A stretch of DNA of 64,000 nucleotides from Gnetum montanum (GCA_015680685.1 MNCI01021000.1:124887-188886); one strand, 5' to 3'. Counted from the stretch's first letter, positions 45,301-57,959 are shown. The notes: generated from the letters alone by a model not told the origin. A program made the numbers and translations.

Positions 45301-46150
45301 TAATTTGAGATGAAGGATCTTAGTGTTCCACAAAAAAATTTTGGCATGGAAATTAAAAGGGATAGAGCTAATAAAAGGCCTTAGATTGGAAAATTTTCAT
45401 ATGTTGCAAATATTTTAAAAAGATTTAATATGCATGATTGCAAGCCTATGACTACATCTTGTGAAACTAGTATTAAAATTTTAGTTGAACAATGTCCAAA
45501 GACAAGCGAAGAAAAATAACTCATGGCTAAAATTTCATATGCTAGTACTATTGGCAGTTTAATATATGCAGTGGTCTCTACTAGACCTGATATTTCTTAC
45601 ATTGTTGGAAAACTTGGCAAGTATATATCTAATCGAGGGAAACAACAATAGATTCTAGTGAAGTAAGTCTTTTGATATCTTTGTTATACTTCAAATTATG
45701 GGATTTGTTATAAAAATTATTCCAATGGACTTCAAGGCTTCATTGATGTAGATTTTTGTGGTGACATTGATAGTAGGAAATCTACTATTGGATATGTGTT
45801 TAATCTTTTTGGTGGTGTAGTTTCTTGGAAAATTTAAAAACAATCTTGTGTTGCTCAGTCTACCATTGAAGTAAAATATAGTGCTGCTAACTTGGCATGT
45901 AGAGAGGCTATATGACTCTAAAGGCTAATAGCCAAACTTGGCATCACTCAGACTTTGATTAAAGTTCATTGTAATAGTTAAAGTACAAAAAGCATATCCA
46001 AGAACCCAACTTGTCATGCCCAAATGAAGCACATTAAAATAAAGTATCACTATATACGGAAGGAAATTAAAATGCAAAGGATTCTTCTAAATAAAATATC
46101 TACTAAAGAAAATCTTGTAGATGTACTCATCAAGTAAATGCCTACTAAAA
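42313..46150 (+). pseudogene. Copia polyprotein, frameshifted, key residues lost
   Basis: From ATG at 42313: UBN2-type gag ('NFNRSSYELWKIKMEALL'), shifting frame near 42462. The knuckle at 42983-43024 reads CWNYGKVGHVKKDC, with Tyr for the second Cys. Protease DLGAS lies at 43151. GAG-pre-integrase ('LWHKRIGHLGEKALKK', about 43520) is followed by integrase ('HSDV', 'FIDDYSRKS', 'RTDNGGEFF', about 43700-43930). Reverse transcriptase shows 'MDVKKTFLNGDLEEEIYM' (about 44980) but YVNN instead of YVDD at 45229-45240, both catalytic Asp codons changed by G-to-A. RNase H follows ('DFCGDIDSRKSTIGYVF', about 45750; 'STKHIEIKYHY'-like end near 46040). Normal copia order and length. Confidence 0.9.
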
Positions 46151-46253
46151 AATTTCTTTGGTACCAATCAAAATTTTTATCTTCTTCTGACTTGATTTTC
46201 TAAAAATGGTCTAGATCATTCTTCAAAGAAGCTTTACCTTCAAGAGGGAGAAT

Positions 46254-46690
46254 TGCAAGATGAATGAAGGAAAATCTACCTTGATTTTCTTTAGATATTT
46301 CTAGCTTGTTATATTCTTATTTATTTTATATTTTTTCCCCTACCTATCCCCAACAAAATAAACTACCTTATCATTTTTTATTTTTGGATTTATTTTGTAA
46401 CCCAAGTAATATATAAGGAGCTCTAAGGAAGCATTCTTAAAACATCAATATAACACAATAATGGCTAATGCCTAAGCTATAATCCTCCCCTATAGTTATT
46501 CTTCATTATTTTCATTTATTCTTTTTATGCTTCAATCTTGAAGTTGTGTTGCTGCTAATGGTTCAGGAGTCAATATTTTGTTAGGGTTTTTCACCTTGAA
46601 GGTTTTTCCGAGGGTAACTCTACCTCCTTTTAGTTTTTGTAGCTTTCCTTGAATTTACTATTATATTGGTACAAGTGACTAAAAATAACA
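46254..46690 (+). repeat. 3' LTR of copia element 1
   Basis: 437 bp, TGCAAGATG...AAATAACA. Preceded by the purine tract AAGAGGGAGAA. Many differences from the 5' LTR indicate an old insertion. Confidence 0.9.
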
Positions 46691-46695
46691 CAATG

Positions 46696-47700
46696 CTACT
46701 AAAATTAGTAGGTGATCCTTTAAGAAAAACTACCACTTCTTTACCATTTTATGATTTGGCTAAGGATTTACATGAATCTATTACTCAAAAAATTTCTAGG
46801 AGGTATATTTTCGTGCAAATTCTAGGTTATTTACCTAATTCCTCAATTTTTCTAAATCATTTAAATTTAGTTTAGAAAGATCAAGGTTTGGATGTTGTCC
46901 ATGCTCATTATTTGTCAAATTCATTTTTTCTACTAGAATTTATTATTTGATGATGGTTTTTAAGGTCCTTGATATCTGTTCTTTTAATCATCATCATGAT
47001 TTATTGATTATTTGAAAGTGAACTTCTTCTTTTAATCTAGCATCTCATGAATTTTAAGAGGTTCCTTAGTTTTTTGAATTGTCAAGTCTTCTATTAATTT
47101 TTGTAGAATCTGATGTATGATTGAAATACATCTTGATTTGAGTAAGTGAAAAATTCTTCTACATGTTAGTATAATTGATTATGCACGAAAGGTTGTTTAT
47201 TATAATCTTCCAAACTAGTATCACTATTATCATTAGGAGGGTCACATGCTTAATTCATCTCCTTTTATGATGCCAAAAAGGCAATGTAAGTATGTAAGAA
47301 AAAAGCTACTATAAATGCTATTAAGATTTCTTCTACAAATGTTATAGATCTTCTTAAGGTTTTTTCTATAGATGTAACAAATCTTGCAATTATTTCTTTT
47401 ATTGACATTTCAAAAGTTATCCCACCCCTTTCTTTTACTGTTGTTCAACAAAATGTATCTTCAAGGAAGGTTCTCATGAAATCAATTCCAAAACATTCTT
47501 TACTGATTAAGAGAAAATAAGTATACATTCCTTAGGTTTCACAAAATCCTATTGTTGATTCAAATAATTTTCAAATGATTATTCATAATAAAAAAACATC
47601 AAGAAAGTATATTTATTAGCGATTACATGCTAAATCTTTAGAATGAACAACATGTTGAAGATATTTTGACTACTAATAATTCGTTTGCAACTATTGGTTT
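46696..47700 (+). pseudogene. Decayed LINE ORF1 (DUF4283), copy 2
   Basis: Plus frame reads 'LPFYDLAKDLHESITQKISR', 'YIFVQILGYLPN', then across a TAG 'KDQGLDVVHAHYLSNSFFLL' followed by 'EF', which follows the DUF4283 pattern. Later fragments (47270-47510) are Ser/Ile/Lys-rich like an ORF1 tail. Many stops. Same strand as copy 1, so the two are separate ORF1 copies rather than one gene split by the copia element. Confidence 0.5.
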
Positions 47701-47987
47701 AGATTTGGAGATAATATCTTTTAATAATGTTTATTCTATATACAAGGTGGGGGCTTCCTGCCCCTTCAAAAAATGTTAATCTTTTCATGGAATATTTGAT
47801 TTTCTTCCTAGATGGAAGGTTTTTCATGATTGGTTCTAATGACGGAAACTAAAAAGACATCTCCCAAATAGTTAGGCCTTTTCATTTTATTGATTGGAGT
47901 TTCTTCTCTTTCCAGTACTCCTTTGATTTTGTACTTTTAATTTTTATTTTTAACACAAACACACACATAAAGAGATATATATAGGGG

Positions 47988-48346
47988 TATAACACCCTTA
48001 CATGACCAATGATGAGCAACTCAACAATCAAACACAAGGAGAGAGAATGAGTCAAAGACATATATCCAAACATGATTTTGTCAATATTTAAGATATGTGA
48101 AATATCATATTCAAATAAGAAATTATCATAACTGTACTTAGTAGTTTTAACTAAATACTAATGAGGGTATTAATGAAAGTTAATAAATTATTGAAAATAA
48201 TACAACACTACAATACCACAATGATGTACAATACCATATAGACATTGATGGTGTAAGCGTACACTCATGATGATAAACAATACAATACAAAAAAATAAAA
48301 TAAAATAAGATGATAAGTTTGTATAATAAGAAGAGAGATCTTTAAC
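47988..48346 (-). repeat. 3' LTR of copia element 2
   Basis: Plus strand TATAACACCCTTACATGAC...CTTTAACA; original TG probably changed to TA. Pairs with 52544-52892. Confidence 0.8.
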
Positions 48347-48399
48347 ATCATCAATTAAATGAAACATACATTTTATTTACAAGGATTAAAGATTCAATT

Positions 48400-51300
48400 C
48401 ATTTACAAAATTATTAAAATTCTTTATACTCAATAGTTTAGTAAAACCATCAACAAGCTCATCTTTGGTATTAATTTACAATAGTGAGAGATAAATCCTT
48501 TAACAAAAGTATGTTAGATGTAATGGCAATAACTTTTATATTTATTTTTTCTCTCATGAAATACTAGATTTTTAATTAGCTTAATGGAACTTTGATTATC
48601 ACAATAAACTATTATTGGTAACACAATGTCTTCCTTTAGCTCTTTAAATAACTGATGAAGATACTTTAATTTTGTAACTAGATTCACTACAACCCTATGC
48701 TTGGATTCTATAGAAGATAGAGAAATATCCTTCTACTTTGTCAACCATCATGAGATTATATTTCCACAGTGTTTAATCATGAACATTGTGAAGAGGTATT
48801 ACCATTATAGTTTACATTTATGTAACCTTCCAAATCAACCTTTGAAGGATAATTATAATTTAATCCATACTCAATAGTACCCTTTAAGTATCTTAGTACA
48901 CCTTTGGTCCAATTCATGTTTGTTGGTTTATGATTAAATTTGGATAAAAATTAATTGAATCTGAAATATCTAGTTGAGTTTTTGTCAAATAAATTATTTT
49001 TCTAATAAACTTTGTGACCAAGAATAGATTCAAAATCATTCATCCATGGTGCATTACCAAAATCTAATGGTTTTGATTGGATTTTATAATTCATCATACA
49101 ATATTCTTCTAATATATTGAAAACATACTTCTTTTGAGTAACTTGTATGTTGCTCAATAATTGATGAATTTCAAAACCAAGAAACTAATTTGGTTTTTAA
49201 CCAATTCTTAATATGATGTATCAATTACACATTCTCCCTAATTATTACTACATCATCAACATATAAAAACTTAATTATATTCCTTTATGAATCCTTTTCT
49301 TCCATAACATAAAGACTAGTATTTGCATTATATCGTTTGAACTTCATTTCATGTAAAAATTTATCAAACTTTATGTACCATTCTTGAGGAGCTTGCTTTA
49401 ATTCATAAAGGGACTTTTTTAGTCTCTAGATATGATTACTAAACGTTGAATTCACAAATTATTATAGTTGATACCTAAAGATTTCTTCTTATAGATCACC
49501 ATTAAAAAGGCAAATTTCACATCTAGTTGATATAATTTCCAACTGTAAGAAGCTACTAAGGATAAAATACACTGTATAGTCCTCTACTTCATGGTGGATG
49601 CAAATTTTTCTTGATAACTAATATCCTTTCTTTGCTCAAAGCCTCTAACAACTCATCGTAACTTGTATTTGTCCAATGTATTATCAACTTTTCTCTTTAT
49701 ATAAAAAACCCACTTACATGTTAATATTTTTGATTACATAAACTGTTAACTAGTTTTCATGTATCATTTTTTATTAAAATATTATATTTTACCTTCATTG
49801 ACTTATATCAATATTTATTTTGCATAGCTTATTGTACACTCATGGATTCTCCTACTTCAAATACCATTTTCTTTTTAGTCACTTTAGGATGATCTTTATG
49901 TATAAATATTCTTCCACTTCTTAATATTTTCATTGACATTTCATTAATATGTTCCAACTCTATTAGTATTAAGTCTTAAAATGACTCCTAAACCAGCATT
50001 GTTTCTTATGTGCTAAAGATCCTATGGAATTGAAATCCTCTTAGTTATACTAGCTTTCTCTTCATCATCTTCATAAAAGATCACACATGATCATAAGTCG
50101 TTATTAGGTTGCCAGGGATCATCATATGAATTTTAATAATACTATAAATCATAGTGTTATTGTATCTATCAAAAATATTTTTAAATAGTACATTACATGA
50201 CTCCAATACTTTGTGATACTTTATATTCCACACTTTGTGGATTTTGTCATCTAAGGAACAACTGAGTAGCAATCCCATCGTGGATTTGGGATCCAACATT
50301 GCATGGTGTGCTTGTAAAACATGAACATAATAAGTATTATTAAATGAATGAAGATGAGATATTAACATTTACCTATTGTCAAACCATCTTTTAATTAGAG
50401 GAATGTCATTCAAAATTTTAGTTGGAATTCTATTAATAATATGAAAAACATAACATGTAGTCTTAGTCCATAATGTCTTTAGTACTTAAGCATTATTTAG
50501 TATGCATCTTATCATGTCAATTATTGATTGATTCTTCCTTTTGGTAACACCATTTTTCTGTGGTATGTACGACACTATAAATTCTTATTTTATACCATTG
50601 TCACTACAATATTTTTTTTGAAATTATTTAAAATATATTCACCACCTCTATCAAATATCAATACTTTTATATTTCTATTATTCTTATTTTTAGCCATTAT
50701 TTTAAAATGTTTAAATTTTCCAATACATGTGACTTTAGGACCAATCCATAAAGCAAGGTCATCTAATTAAAATCATCAATAAAAATGATAAAATACTTTT
50801 CTTTCCATATCCTTTGTGGTGAAAATGAACCATAGACATCTAAATTTATAAATTCAAGTGGTCTTGTAGATTTTATCCCATGGTGTTGTGGAAATGACAA
50901 ATGGTGCATTTTACCAAGATTATAAGATTCACAATTAAATACTTCATTGGTATCAAATTTAAGAGTTTTAGAATAGAACTAATGCATTTTCCTTAAAGTC
51001 TTTATAGTTACATGTATATTACCTTTTACCTATGCCATGATGCTCAAAGGAAGCCTATCTCTAATTGGATTATACTATCATTATAGCTCTAGTATTGCTA
51101 ACAATCTTCTTTTGCCCCAAGTAATCTTTGATAGTTTGGATAACTAGCATTAGCAACAAGGACCCACATGGGCTGCAACAATGAAATTAAAAAAGCTCAA
51201 GTCTTAAGTACCACTTTCTTAGTAAATATTGATTTTTTGTCATATACATCTTTTCAACTTGATGTTCCACAACTTTTAAATATTTTGTTGCATACAACAA

Positions 51301-52420
51301 CATAGGCTTTAATAGCACTACCATGATGTATGATGTAATAGAATGTGGCATGATTATTCTTCTTAAATTTAACACTAAAATGTTCATTAATAAATTGATA
51401 TACCAAAATTAGGATCATGAAAAATTATTTATTATAACTAACATCTTTTAATTAAAATAAAAAATCATCAAGTCCCTTCCTTTAACAATTTTGATTAAAT
51501 GGTTATCATTGATTCTTATGTAATGTAGGTTTGGCTTATCTTTTACATTTGTTAATCATGAAAATTTTCTCATAAAATGTCATAAGGCACCAAAATAAAT
51601 ATACATAGAATTTTTAGATGTGTCATTCATGATGAGGGCATTAAAATCCATGATGAGAGGCTAAGCCTTCTCTTTTATAACACTAGCAACACCAAGCCTA
51701 AACCCAAATTATTTTTCATTTTCCTATTTAATTTCTTTATCGTATTTTTAACAAATTTACTTTCCTATCTTTTCATTATGATTTTAGCCTTATGATTATT
51801 TGGATTATCATAATAATGGTAGGTGTCATGGCTACCCTCTTCTTACAAATGTGATAGTGCCTAGACACTTTTTTCCCTTTCCAATTACCTTCAATTTTAA
51901 CTACCATTGCTTGAGAGTTTGCTTTTTTTGCTAAAGAGCATGCATTAGTTTTCACTTCTTTTTTAAGAATTTTTGCTCATAATTCCTTCATGGTGTATTA
52001 TTTGCCACCATTTTAATATTTTTTCTATAGATTTTATAAGACAATGATAATGCTTTCAACAAATAAAATTTGATAGTCTTGTCTAAAACTTATGCATTCT
52101 AGGCTTGTAGTCTAGTTTTTAATGTAGATACTTTCTATACAAGGGTGGCCATAGATTTACTTTCTTTTAAACACAATGAATTTAAATAATTTTTGAGGGA
52201 CATAAATTTTGATTCATTTTTAACTTTGAATGTTTCTTTTAGCTTCTTCCACATCTTGTATGTAGAGTATTGTTTCTCTAGCAATTGTATGAATTCACTA
52301 GACATGCTTAGTGTAATTAAAATTTGCATCCTCTTATTATTTTCATCAATTGTTGTGGTTGTAGAAAGGATTTCTTTCAAGCCATTTTCTTGTAACAAAA
52401 ATTACATTTGGAGTTTCTAG
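48400..52420 (-). pseudogene. Copia polyprotein of element 2, heavily broken
   Basis: Read on the minus strand. UBN2 gag at 52398-52135 ('EFIQLLEKQYSTYKMWKKLK') follows the typical 'Y...WKKL' pattern. Near 50790-50830 is an integrase phrase 'KYFIIFIDDF'. At 49252-49263 the reverse transcriptase keeps YVDD. The last kilobase (48.4-49.0 kb) has RNase H-like debris. Stops and shifts prevent any continuous frame longer than about 90 codons. Confidence 0.8.
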
Positions 52421-52530
52421 ATATGATAAATAGAAGCTTTAAGAGCCTATCTCTTGGGTAATGGGCCAATAGGTTCTTATTCTTTTCATGGTTGTATATG
52501 AATTTTTAATATCATGGTTACTCACTACCC

Positions 52531-52543
52531 TACTCTAATACAA
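52531..52543 (-). promoter_or_regulatory. Primer binding site, copia element 2
   Basis: Minus strand TTGTATTAGAGTA abutting the LTR; it is TGGTATCAGAGCA with G-to-T and C-to-T changes, the initiator-Met tRNA site. Confidence 0.75.
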
Positions 52544-52892
52544 TGTAAAGTTTACATGACTAACACTAAATAGCTCAATATCCAAACAAGAGAAGAGAGA
52601 ATTAGACAAAGAGATGCATCCAAATATGACTCTATTAATATTTAAGATATCTGAAATGTCATATTTAAATAAGAAATGATCATAACTACACTTAGTAGTT
52701 ACAACTAAATACTAAATAATGTGTTAATGAAAGTTAACAAATTATTGAAAATAATATAACATAGCAACACTACAATGATGGATCACTTTATAGACATCAT
52801 GATGGTGTAAGCATAAATTCACCATGATACATAATATAACATTAATAAAATTAGATGATGAGTTTGTATAATAATAAGAGAGATATTTAACA
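52544..52892 (-). repeat. 5' LTR of copia element 2
   Basis: Plus strand TGTAAAGTTTACATGAC...ATTTAACA, 349 bp. Roughly 85% similar to 47988-48346 by eye. Confidence 0.85.
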
Positions 52893-53700
52893 CATGACTT
52901 TGAATAGTGAGTATGTAGAAGACAAAGTTTCTTAACTCATGAGTGTTGATTAGATTGTACTTTTTATTCTACATTTTAGTTTGTCGTGATCCCATCACAA
53001 GGTCATGACATAGATTATGATGAATGTTGACATCATCATTAGATGTCATGTATTAATACCAACAACTTTTATAAATCTAGCACTTGTCTTTTGGATCTCA
53101 AATATTGCATAAATAGCTAAAAATAGATTTTAGGGCTTCTTGAAGTGAATGAAACTCTGAAATAGTAACTGATCATGTTTTTAGATTTTTAAATACCTAG
53201 AATAGTCTTAGGTTTTTAGTTTCTCCTATTTGACTAATTTTTAAAATTTTAGTAATGCATTTGAAATTTTAGTTATCACACTTAGCAACTTTTGGTAGCC
53301 ATTTGATTCTTGTTTGGGCAACAACCTTTATTTGATTGATTTGATAGTTTTAGAATTTTTTTTTACAATCAAATATTTAACAAAATGTAAGTTTTGGACT
53401 CATCAACTATTTGGTAATATGGTATACTAGGGCTCCTCAAATTCTGTACATTTGGCTATGTTGGTATATTTTTCCCACCATCCTAAGTCCATTTGTTTGC
53501 ATATTTTGTTACATTGGTATGTTTGTGCTTATGCACGAAACCATCATGATAAGTATTTTTGATTTGTTATTTAAGAATTTTTTTGCTTATCTTTTGTTAG
53601 AACCTTAAGCATAGAGTCACCACAGTAAGTATATTTGTTTGCAACCTTATTCATGAAACCACCATAGTAAGTATCTTTATTTGTTAGGGTTGGATGGTGA
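52893..53700. other. AT-rich unassigned stretch
   Basis: Contains short recurring phrases ('gaaaccaccatagtaagtat', 'gaaaccatcatgataagtat') around 53540-53670. No coding domain. Confidence 0.3.
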
Positions 53701-55570
53701 TAGACATATTTGATATTTTCTTTTTTATCTAAATAAAGATGAACCTAGTTCTATGATGGCTAGGGCACACCCAGAATATTAAAAGCTTATTACATTATTA
53801 ATCATTCTAGAGACAGAACTAGAAATTCTAGTAAGCTTGAAACTAAGAAAAAGAAATCATACAAAAGTGGAGCTACTAGAGCTTCCAAAACAAAACAAAA
53901 GAAGGCCTTTAATATTTCCTAAATAAGGAAAGAAAATCAAATCATGGAAGCAAGACACAACATCAAACTAATTCTTGTCAAAATGAATAAAGTTGTATGG
54001 CCCATGACATTTTTCCTTAGAAAAAATCACCACTAATATGGTAGAAAAAGAAGTAAAAATAATAAGTAATAAACCTTAGAACCTCAACCCTAAAATCAAA
54101 GGATTCTTGTTTAAGGATTCATCAATTTCTGAAATACCATAAGACATGAAGAGCAAAGGTAGTAAGAATTTTATGTTTATGTTGCTTCTATTTTTCTTGA
54201 ATTTGAGAAGTTCAAGAAATAACATTATGAATGGACATGTAGTTTCAATGTGTGCTAGTTTTGTGTGCAAGATTCTTCCAAAATGATTGGATAATAGAAT
54301 ATTAAAATAAATAATGATTGATGATGTCAGGTTATGCTCTACACCTCATACAAAGTTCAATTGTAATCAAACATTTATGGTGCAAAAGAACATTCCCAAG
54401 TAATGTTTTCATACAAACACTTGGATATAAAAATTTTGCATTTTGAAATAATGATATGCTTTCATTATATATCCCCAAGAGGATCCTAAATAATAGATCT
54501 AAATTTGCAAAAGCATAATTCGACTTATACTAATTGGAATCTCTCCATCAAATAGATTTTTCTTCAACATGCACATTTATTTTAAACTAAACATTTAGCT
54601 TTTCAAAGCTTCACCAATTTGGCACAAGTTATAATTTTTCAAAGCTAATATAAATACTCCATTCTCCATCCTTCTTTGGAATAACAAGAAGTAGACTCAC
54701 CTACTCACTATTTATAATGAGATAGATGAATCATACTTTGTGTAGCTTCTTAAGATTTTGCTTAACTTTAGTTTAAAATTTAGTCTTTATTAAGGATGAT
54801 GACATGGCTTCATGACTGGATCTATGTAAATGAAATGCTAGCAAATGCATGGCTTAATTCTTGTAATTTTATCATATGACCAAGCAAAAGTTATTGGCCA
54901 TTTGTTAACAACTTCTAGTAACCTCTATGTTTATTCCTTAGTAAGGTTTTCATTGACAATTATTAATTTTTCATTATTTAGGAATACATATTTAAGAGAA
55001 TTCAGTAATGCCTTTAGTTCAATGAGCTTTTGCTCTATTTTATTTAGGATTTATAAATTTTTCCAATGAATATCCTCTTCTTGTTATTATCCTACTTGGG
55101 AAAGCTACCTTCTGACTTGTTCCATCTCATTAACCTTATCCATGTAGGCGTTTGGAAGTTTTTCCACATGTTCCATGCCTATATCAAATTTTCATTTTTA
55201 TTTTATTGTTAACCACAAGGTTCCTTTCTATTTTATGATTGCTACATACAAGTACTTTTATAGACATGCTTGTTCTATACAATTTTCTATACAAAATTGC
55301 ACCTTGTATTACGATATGTGATACATGGAACTCTTTGCTTCTATACAATCCCTTGCTGATCCTTCATAGAGAACTCGAAGGATAGGTCACTAATTCGAAG
55401 CTTAACATCAATGGTGCTAATCCATGTTGTTTCCATGATAATTGGGAACTCTCTTTTGTTATTTTCCACGTGAATAACTAGAAAATCTATAGGTTAGGAT
55501 CATCCATTATTGGTGAGTAATATCCCACTAACTAGGATTAAGTTAGGTAGATATTACTTATAAAAATAAA
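53700..55570 (-). pseudogene. Gypsy protease/RT remnant (element D)
   Basis: Minus strand from about 55530: 'EFPIIMETTWISTIDVKLRI' with 'SDLSFEFSM', parallel to element C's 'FPIIMGRPWLSTVDVYLGI', i.e. the end of a retropepsin. About 200 bp further on, 'LIELKALLNSLKYVFLNN' and 'WSYDKITRIKPCICQHFI' match the segment just before the gypsy reverse transcriptase ('LPxHLKYAFL', 'AIGWSIxDIKGISPxxCMHRI'). Beyond about 54750 similarity fades. So this copy, unlike A-C, came from a pol-bearing relative. Full of stops. Confidence 0.6.
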
Positions 55571-56268
55571 ACATAACTTATTGAATGCCAAGGATGATAA
55601 GAAAATTTGTTAAAGAAAGTAGTAGACATATGTAAACAAGCACATATAGGTACAAAAATTATCAATAAATTAAATATAAAATTACAATATTAATAGCCCC
55701 TTGTGTATGAAACCTAACATGCTTACTAAGAAATAACCATGTGTTACCTTAATGTCCAAGCCAAAATACAAATTAGCTAAAATATAATATAAAAAAATAA
55801 AATAATATGATAACCACATTATATCAAGCCATTGGGTCATTATCCAAATAAATCATAATCTAAAATATCAAATCCAAAACCAACTCTATCAACATATATA
55901 ACTATAAAGTAATGTAAGGTCTAAACCAAATGTAAGAAAGTATAAAGTTCATACTACCAACCAAAGATTATTAGAATCATGTGGATCATCACCCAAAGGC
56001 TCAATGCTCACCCCACCAAGGTGGGGTTGAATTACACATTACAAGCACTCACCAATCAAATACCAGTTAAATTGAACATGAAAGGAAAGGAAATAATTTG
56101 TTCTTACTCAAGAAAATGAAAGAAAAAACATCAAGAAAGTAATCAAATTCCAAGGAAAATAAGTAATCCAATCAAACACTTCATGCTCAAAGCAAGTATA
56201 TCATCAATGATGATTATTCACTCACCCATTCCCTCATGGAGACATAAATACTCAATCTTAAAATGGAC

Positions 56269-56308
<40 letters not shown>

Positions 56309-56988
56309 GACCTTGAATGCTTATTTATACCTTTTTGTGGATGACCTTCATTTTTTCTCCATTTAAAATTCAATTTCGAGTCCTTTGGAATCTATAGAAA
56401 TCATCTTTGACAAGAAGGAGATGTCTTTCTAGAGTGTAGGTAAGTTAAAGAGAATATGTCTTGTAGGAATACTACATATCTTCCAAACAGAGTAAATGTC
56501 TCATAGATTAAGTAGATGTCTTCTTTGCATTGTAGCATAATGGAAGTAGATGTCTATCTTGTAAACAAGACATCTATTTTGGAAAGGTCAAAAATAAAGA
56601 TGTTCATTTTGAGGATTAGAACATACGAACACCTCCAAGCAAGTCCCCATTTATCCCAAAACCCCTTGAACTCACCCAAATAGGCTCTAAACACCCCTAA
56701 ACATACCAAAACTTAACAGAAGAAAAATACAGTTATAGCTATGGTGACACATTGATCTAGTTGATATCCTTATCAAGGGTTTTGGGATGATAGTGGATGA
56801 GCGAATGCCTAATCTATTTCAATTGGCTATGATCAAGCTCAAACCAAAGTCTTATAACTTTAGAAATTAACACCTTACCAAAGGACATTACATAGGAAAG
56901 AATACAACTTGAACATTATAGCTTAAAAGAGGACATGAAATTGTCAACTTAAAAAAATACTAGAAAATGCATAAAATTATAACCTAAG
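55571..56988. other. AT-rich stretch with (CT)16 microsatellite
   Basis: No coding domain. A TATAAATA word on the minus strand near 56320 next to the microsatellite could be an LTR promoter of element D, but no second copy is present to prove an LTR. Confidence 0.3.
56274..56305. repeat. (CT)16 microsatellite
   Basis: Perfect CT dinucleotide run of 32 bp. Confidence 0.97.
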
Positions 56989-57959
56989 TGATGAGTGACA
57001 GGTATTCCTACACTCAACCATATGAATACGAGCATCATACACACGATCTAGTCGAACTCCACAGATTAAATGCCTACATGACGCAAGGAACACTTGGGGT
57101 TAATTAATCGTTTTCTTCCCAGGCTTGCTTGTATGTGTCACGGTGTATGGTTAAGCAAGTCTAAGGTATATGATTTTTATGGTATTTTCTGTTTTCTCCT
57201 ATGCTAAGAGGAAAGGGTGAAGAAGCTAAGTCTAACTTTAACTAACATACTAAGTCCTAGCGTCAGCATCCGTTCCCACTTGCCGTACACACCCTGAACT
57301 ATGCAACTGTGGCTACCAAACGCTAATCGTTACTGGGATCACCACACATAACGCACGTGCTCGAAGTGGTCGTACTGACGCACTTAACTAACCTAAGTGT
57401 GATAAGCATCCATTCCTTGGCTAACCGTACACATCCTTGGATGCTTGTAACCAAGTCGTACTTATCCCATGCTCTAGGAGTTGAGGGTGAGAGAGCCTAA
57501 TCGCGATGAGTAGCCGATTCCTTGATTAGCCGTACACATTCGTCAATGCTCATAATCAAGTTGTACTCATGCCATGCTAACAACCAGTAATAAATAATAA
57601 GTAAGAAATAACATGTAATAAATCCTATCCATGCACTGCAAGGTTTATCCACAAAGCTCGTCTTTATTGCTGTACACAACTTGTGTTCAGGTACAAAGCT
57701 ACTCGAATAAAGATCTGTTCACTTGGGGACTCCTACTGGGAGGACATGGAAATTAATCTATCTCTCGGGTGATCAATCCACCAGAGCTTTGCTACTTTAT
57801 GCCTATGATATCGAATAAGGGGAGTGCCACCTCTTATTTATAGATATGGCAGCGGACCACGATATCGCATACACGATATCACAGGGGACGATGCGATATC
57901 GTGGAGACCATGATATCATGTACGCGATATTGCAACTCATGCGATATCGCATCCCATCA
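56989..57959 (-). repeat. 3' LTR of element C
   Basis: 971 bp, TGATGAGTGACAGG...ATCCCATCA. Three diverged tandem units begin near 57251, 57391 and 57496 (motif 'taag..tgat.agcatcc.ttcc...gtacaca'). On the minus strand U3 holds a cluster of CGATATCG-like palindromes (57855-57950) upstream of TATAAATA (57835-57842). Confidence 0.9.
57835..57842 (-). promoter_or_regulatory. LTR TATA box, element C
   Basis: Minus strand TATAAATA, about 115 bp from the U3 end, conserved in position with element B. Confidence 0.65.

Larger units (their letters stand above)
41806..46690 (+). mobile_element. Ty1/copia element 1, full length, dead
   Basis: 4885 bp. 5' LTR 41806-42249, primer site 42252-42264, gag, protease, integrase, reverse transcriptase and RNase H in copia order, purine tract 46242-46252, 3' LTR 46254-46690. 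It is flanked by the 5-bp target duplication caatg (41801-41805, 46691-46695). Several frameshifts and many stops. It inserted between two LINE ORF1 remnants. Confidence 0.92.
47988..52892 (-). mobile_element. Ty1/copia element 2, full length, dead
   Basis: Minus strand: 5' LTR (52892-52544), primer site (52543-52531), gag, protease, integrase, RT, RNase H, 3' LTR (48346-47988). LTRs are 349 and 359 bp and share 'atatttaag', 'aaatgtcatattcaaataag', 'gatggtgtaagc' and 'gtttgtataata'. The flanking words (agggg, catga) do not match, so the target duplication is lost or the ends have changed. Confidence 0.88.

Noticed and set aside
48001-48005. 'catga' as target duplication of copia element 2
   Set aside because: The same word occurs inside both LTRs at the equivalent place, so it is LTR sequence and not a host duplication.
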